Source: Nitrospirota bacterium
GTDB lineage: Bacteria; Nitrospirota; Thermodesulfovibrionia; Thermodesulfovibrionales; UBA6898
DNA: 7,996 nt
Direction of reading: 5' to 3'
NCBI GenBank assembly: GCA_021787505.1
Contig: JAJYLU010000062.1
Location: 1-7,996, forward strand
Below, one piece after another: positions 6,488 through 7,996 of this stretch (the first letter of the stretch is position 1; every line of letters starts with the position of its first letter). A program made the translations under genes and the position numbers. The notes under the pieces are model-generated. The model was not told where the DNA came from. It made no database searches and saw only the letters and a list, made by a program, of their open reading frames with translations.

Positions 6488-7807
6488 ATGCCGCCAGCAT
6501 CCAAAGCTGAAGAAGCCGAACGAGAAATCCGCGGGAAAGGATTCTTCCAGAAGCTGAGAGTTTACTTCAAATCACTCGGTCCGGGATTTATAACTGGAGC
6601 ATCGGATGATGATCCATCAGGCATCGGTACTTATTCTCAAACCGGCGCCCAGTTCGGATATGCCAATCTCTGGACGCCCCTGTTCACATTACCACTGATT
6701 GCCGGCGTTCAGGAAATCTGCGCGCGGATTGCACTGCACACGGGAACCGGCATGGCTGATTTGATTCGGAAGCATTATCCCAGACCGGTGCTCTATTTCT
6801 GCATATCCTTGCTCTTCGCGGCCAACACCTTAAATATCGGTGCAGATTTGGGCGCAATGGCTGCATCATGCCAGTTACTGCTCGGCCTCCCCTTCGTAGC
6901 CTGGCTCGTCATGATGACTTTCATGAGCACTTTCCTCGAGATCTTCGTGAAATACAAACAATACGCCCGGTTTTTGCGGTTCCTGACTTTGTCGTTATTG
7001 GCTTATATACTGGTAGTCTTCGTTACGCCGCAAGATTGGAGGCGGGTTTTACTAAAAACCTTTATTCCTACTATACGACTCAATAAGGATTTCATGATGA
7101 ATCTCGTCGCAATTCTCGGAACGACTATTTCACCTTATCTTTTTTTCTGGATAGCCAGCCAGGAAATCGAGGAGGAGATCGACGAAGGAAAAGTGACGGC
7201 CGAGGCGCGCAAGAAAGTTTCAAAAATTGAATTGAAGTGGATGCGAACGGATGTTATATCGGGCATACTTTTCTCCAATCTTGTCATGTGGTTTATCGTA
7301 GCAACTACCGCTTCAACCCTTTTCCGCAACGGCATTGTGAACATCGACAACGCGACTCAGGCAGCAGAAGCGCTAAAGCCGATTGCCGGTAATTTCGCCT
7401 ATCTGGTCTTCACCGCGGGGATTGTCGGGACAGGATTACTCGCTGTACCCGTCCTTGCCGGATCGGCCGCCTACGCCGTTGCCGAAACATTCAGGATGCG
7501 CGAAGGGCTGTATCTGAAGCTACGTGAGGCACCCGGATTTTACGGGGTCATCGCCTTCTCGACCCTTATCGGCTTTGTCATCAACCTGATCGGCATTAAC
7601 CCTATCCGAGCTCTTTACTATTCAGCAGTTCTGAACGGGATCGTCGCGCCGCCTCTGCTCTTGATCATTATGCTGATCGGCGGCAATCATAAGATCATGA
7701 AAGATAAGGTAAACGGCCGCATCTCCGGCACATTAGGCTGGATCACAACAGGTGCTATGACTGCCGCTGCGGTAGCGTTGCTCGTCACGATGAGTTCAGG
7801 GCGGTAA
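6488..7807 (+). CDS. Nramp-superfamily divalent metal transporter with atypical metal site
   Basis: A 439-residue polytopic inner-membrane protein of the Nramp (SLC11/MntH, COG1914) superfamily, at normal family length with about 11 hydrophobic segments. Recognition rests on the TM1 region GPGFITGASDDDPSGIG (31-47), the following QTGAQFGY and the broken TM6 helix LGTTISPYLFFW (210-221). Classical Nramps bind Mn2+/Fe2+ through TM1 DPGN and TM6 MPH. Here the aligned residues read DPSG (42-45) and SPY (215-217), so the Asp is kept but the Asn and the metal-selecting Met are replaced. Loss of that Met is known in Nramp-related Mg2+ transporters (NRMT), so Mg2+ or another hard cation is possible; this is inference. 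A charged cytoplasmic insertion (EIEEEIDEGK) follows TM6. The ATG abuts the previous TAA with no strong ribosome site, implying coupling. Confidence 0.93.
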   Translation: MPPASKAEEAEREIRGKGFFQKLRVYFKSLGPGFITGASDDDPSGIGTYSQTGAQFGYANLWTPLFTLPLIAGVQEICARIALHTGTGMADLIRKHYPRPVLYFCISLLFAANTLNIGADLGAMAASCQLLLGLPFVAWLVMMTFMSTFLEIFVKYKQYARFLRFLTLSLLAYILVVFVTPQDWRRVLLKTFIPTIRLNKDFMMNLVAILGTTISPYLFFWIASQEIEEEIDEGKVTAEARKKVSKIELKWMRTDVISGILFSNLVMWFIVATTASTLFRNGIVNIDNATQAAEALKPIAGNFAYLVFTAGIVGTGLLAVPVLAGSAAYAVAETFRMREGLYLKLREAPGFYGVIAFSTLIGFVINLIGINPIRALYYSAVLNGIVAPPLLLIIMLIGGNHKIMKDKVNGRISGTLGWITTGAMTAAAVALLVTMSSGR

Positions 7808-7837
7808 GAAGGCGAATTCGGTCTTTCAGGCCTTATG

Positions 7838-7870
7838 CTCTCCCGCTCATTTCCCCTGGTTCAGGGAGAG
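7838..7870 (+). terminator. Weak terminator candidate after the metal transporter gene
   Basis: CTCTCCC (7838-7844) pairs with GGGAGAG (7864-7870) across 19 bases. An alternative nested hairpin, CCCTG-GTT-CAGGG (7854-7866), shares the right arm. ATTATCTTTC follows, which is a poor U-tract. It is placed 30 bases after the transporter stop, as expected for an operon end, but neither structure is strong. Confidence 0.28.
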
Positions 7871-7898
7871 ATTATCTTTCCCGGACCCCGTCATCCGA

Positions 7899-7996
7899 TG
7901 TAACGCCAAAATGATAATGTCCTAAATAGCCAAAATAGAAATGTCCTATCAAGGAGCTGTTACACTGCCTCTTTTAGAGAGGAGAGGTGATGGCGG
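7899..7996 (+). mobile_element. Probable terminal end of an insertion sequence (transposase gene beyond window)
   Basis: From about 7899 the sequence changes character. A TG-starting A/T-rich stretch holds two 20-bp near-identical direct repeats (7905-7924 and 7929-7948). A small hairpin, CCTCT-TTTAG-AGAGG (7968-7982), follows. A GGAG/GAGG ribosome site then lies just before an ATG at 7990 that runs off the window. Multiple short direct repeats inside the terminus, close to the first transposase codon, are typical of IS21-like and some ISNCY elements. The outer boundary is a guess based on TG, and the family cannot be fixed from seven coding bases. Confidence 0.4.
7905..7948 (+). repeat. Two 20-bp direct repeats, 24-bp period
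   Basis: The copies at 7905-7924 and 7929-7948 both begin GCCAAAAT and end ATGTCCTA, differing at 3 of 20 positions in the middle. A 4-base spacer separates them. They are likely transposase-binding repeats of the insertion-sequence end. Confidence 0.75.

Noticed and set aside
7905..7948. Start of a CRISPR array
   Set aside because: The two repeats are separated by only 4 bases, are imperfect, and lead into a ribosome site and ATG, which fits an insertion-sequence end and not spacers.

Overview
The window reads as chromosomal DNA of a Gram-negative bacterium. Signal-peptide proteins, a c-type cytochrome with a lipoprotein-like leader, strong AAGGAG-type ribosome sites and the small Lmo0937-type membrane protein suggest a deltaproteobacterial or Nitrospirota-like anaerobe or environmental genome. 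That placement is inferred from gene style only; no rRNA or other marker is present.

Layout. Bases 2-397 (+) are the C-terminal part of a calcineurin-like metallophosphoesterase. It faces, tail to tail, a leftward block at 567-5740. Downstream of the 567-1562 gene lies a long imperfect hairpin (522-560). The leftward block, read in its own direction, holds four genes. The first is a small secreted coiled-coil protein (5740-5300). The second is an unusual fusion of a PHP metal-dependent phosphoesterase domain with an aminoglycoside-phosphotransferase-fold kinase domain (5164-3644). The third is a complete MsbA-type ABC exporter half-transporter (3642-1819), which starts one base after the fusion gene's stop. 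The fourth is a secreted protein made of three tandem ~90-residue beta-rich domains (1562-567), which appears to have its own promoter near 1634-1662.

From a divergent promoter region (5741-5958) a rightward cluster follows. It holds a small mono-haem cytochrome c (5959-6285), a 49-residue Lmo0937/DUF5670-type membrane protein (6338-6487), and an Nramp-superfamily divalent metal transporter (6488-7807), whose ATG directly abuts the previous stop. The transporter keeps the TM1 Asp-Pro but lacks the usual Asn of TM1 and the Met of the TM6 metal site.

The last ~100 bases carry two 20-bp near-identical direct repeats (24-bp period), a small hairpin and a ribosome site followed by an ATG at the very edge. 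This looks like the end of an insertion sequence whose transposase gene lies outside the window.

The most unusual content is the PHP-kinase fusion translationally linked to an ABC exporter. A kinase and a phosphoesterase domain on one polypeptide suggest paired modification and demodification of a small molecule, possibly the exporter's substrate. The substrate cannot be read from the sequence. No CRISPR array, tRNA or rRNA was seen, and there is no gene-free stretch above 300 bases; the longest (1563-1818, 256 bases) holds the promoter of the triplicate-domain gene.
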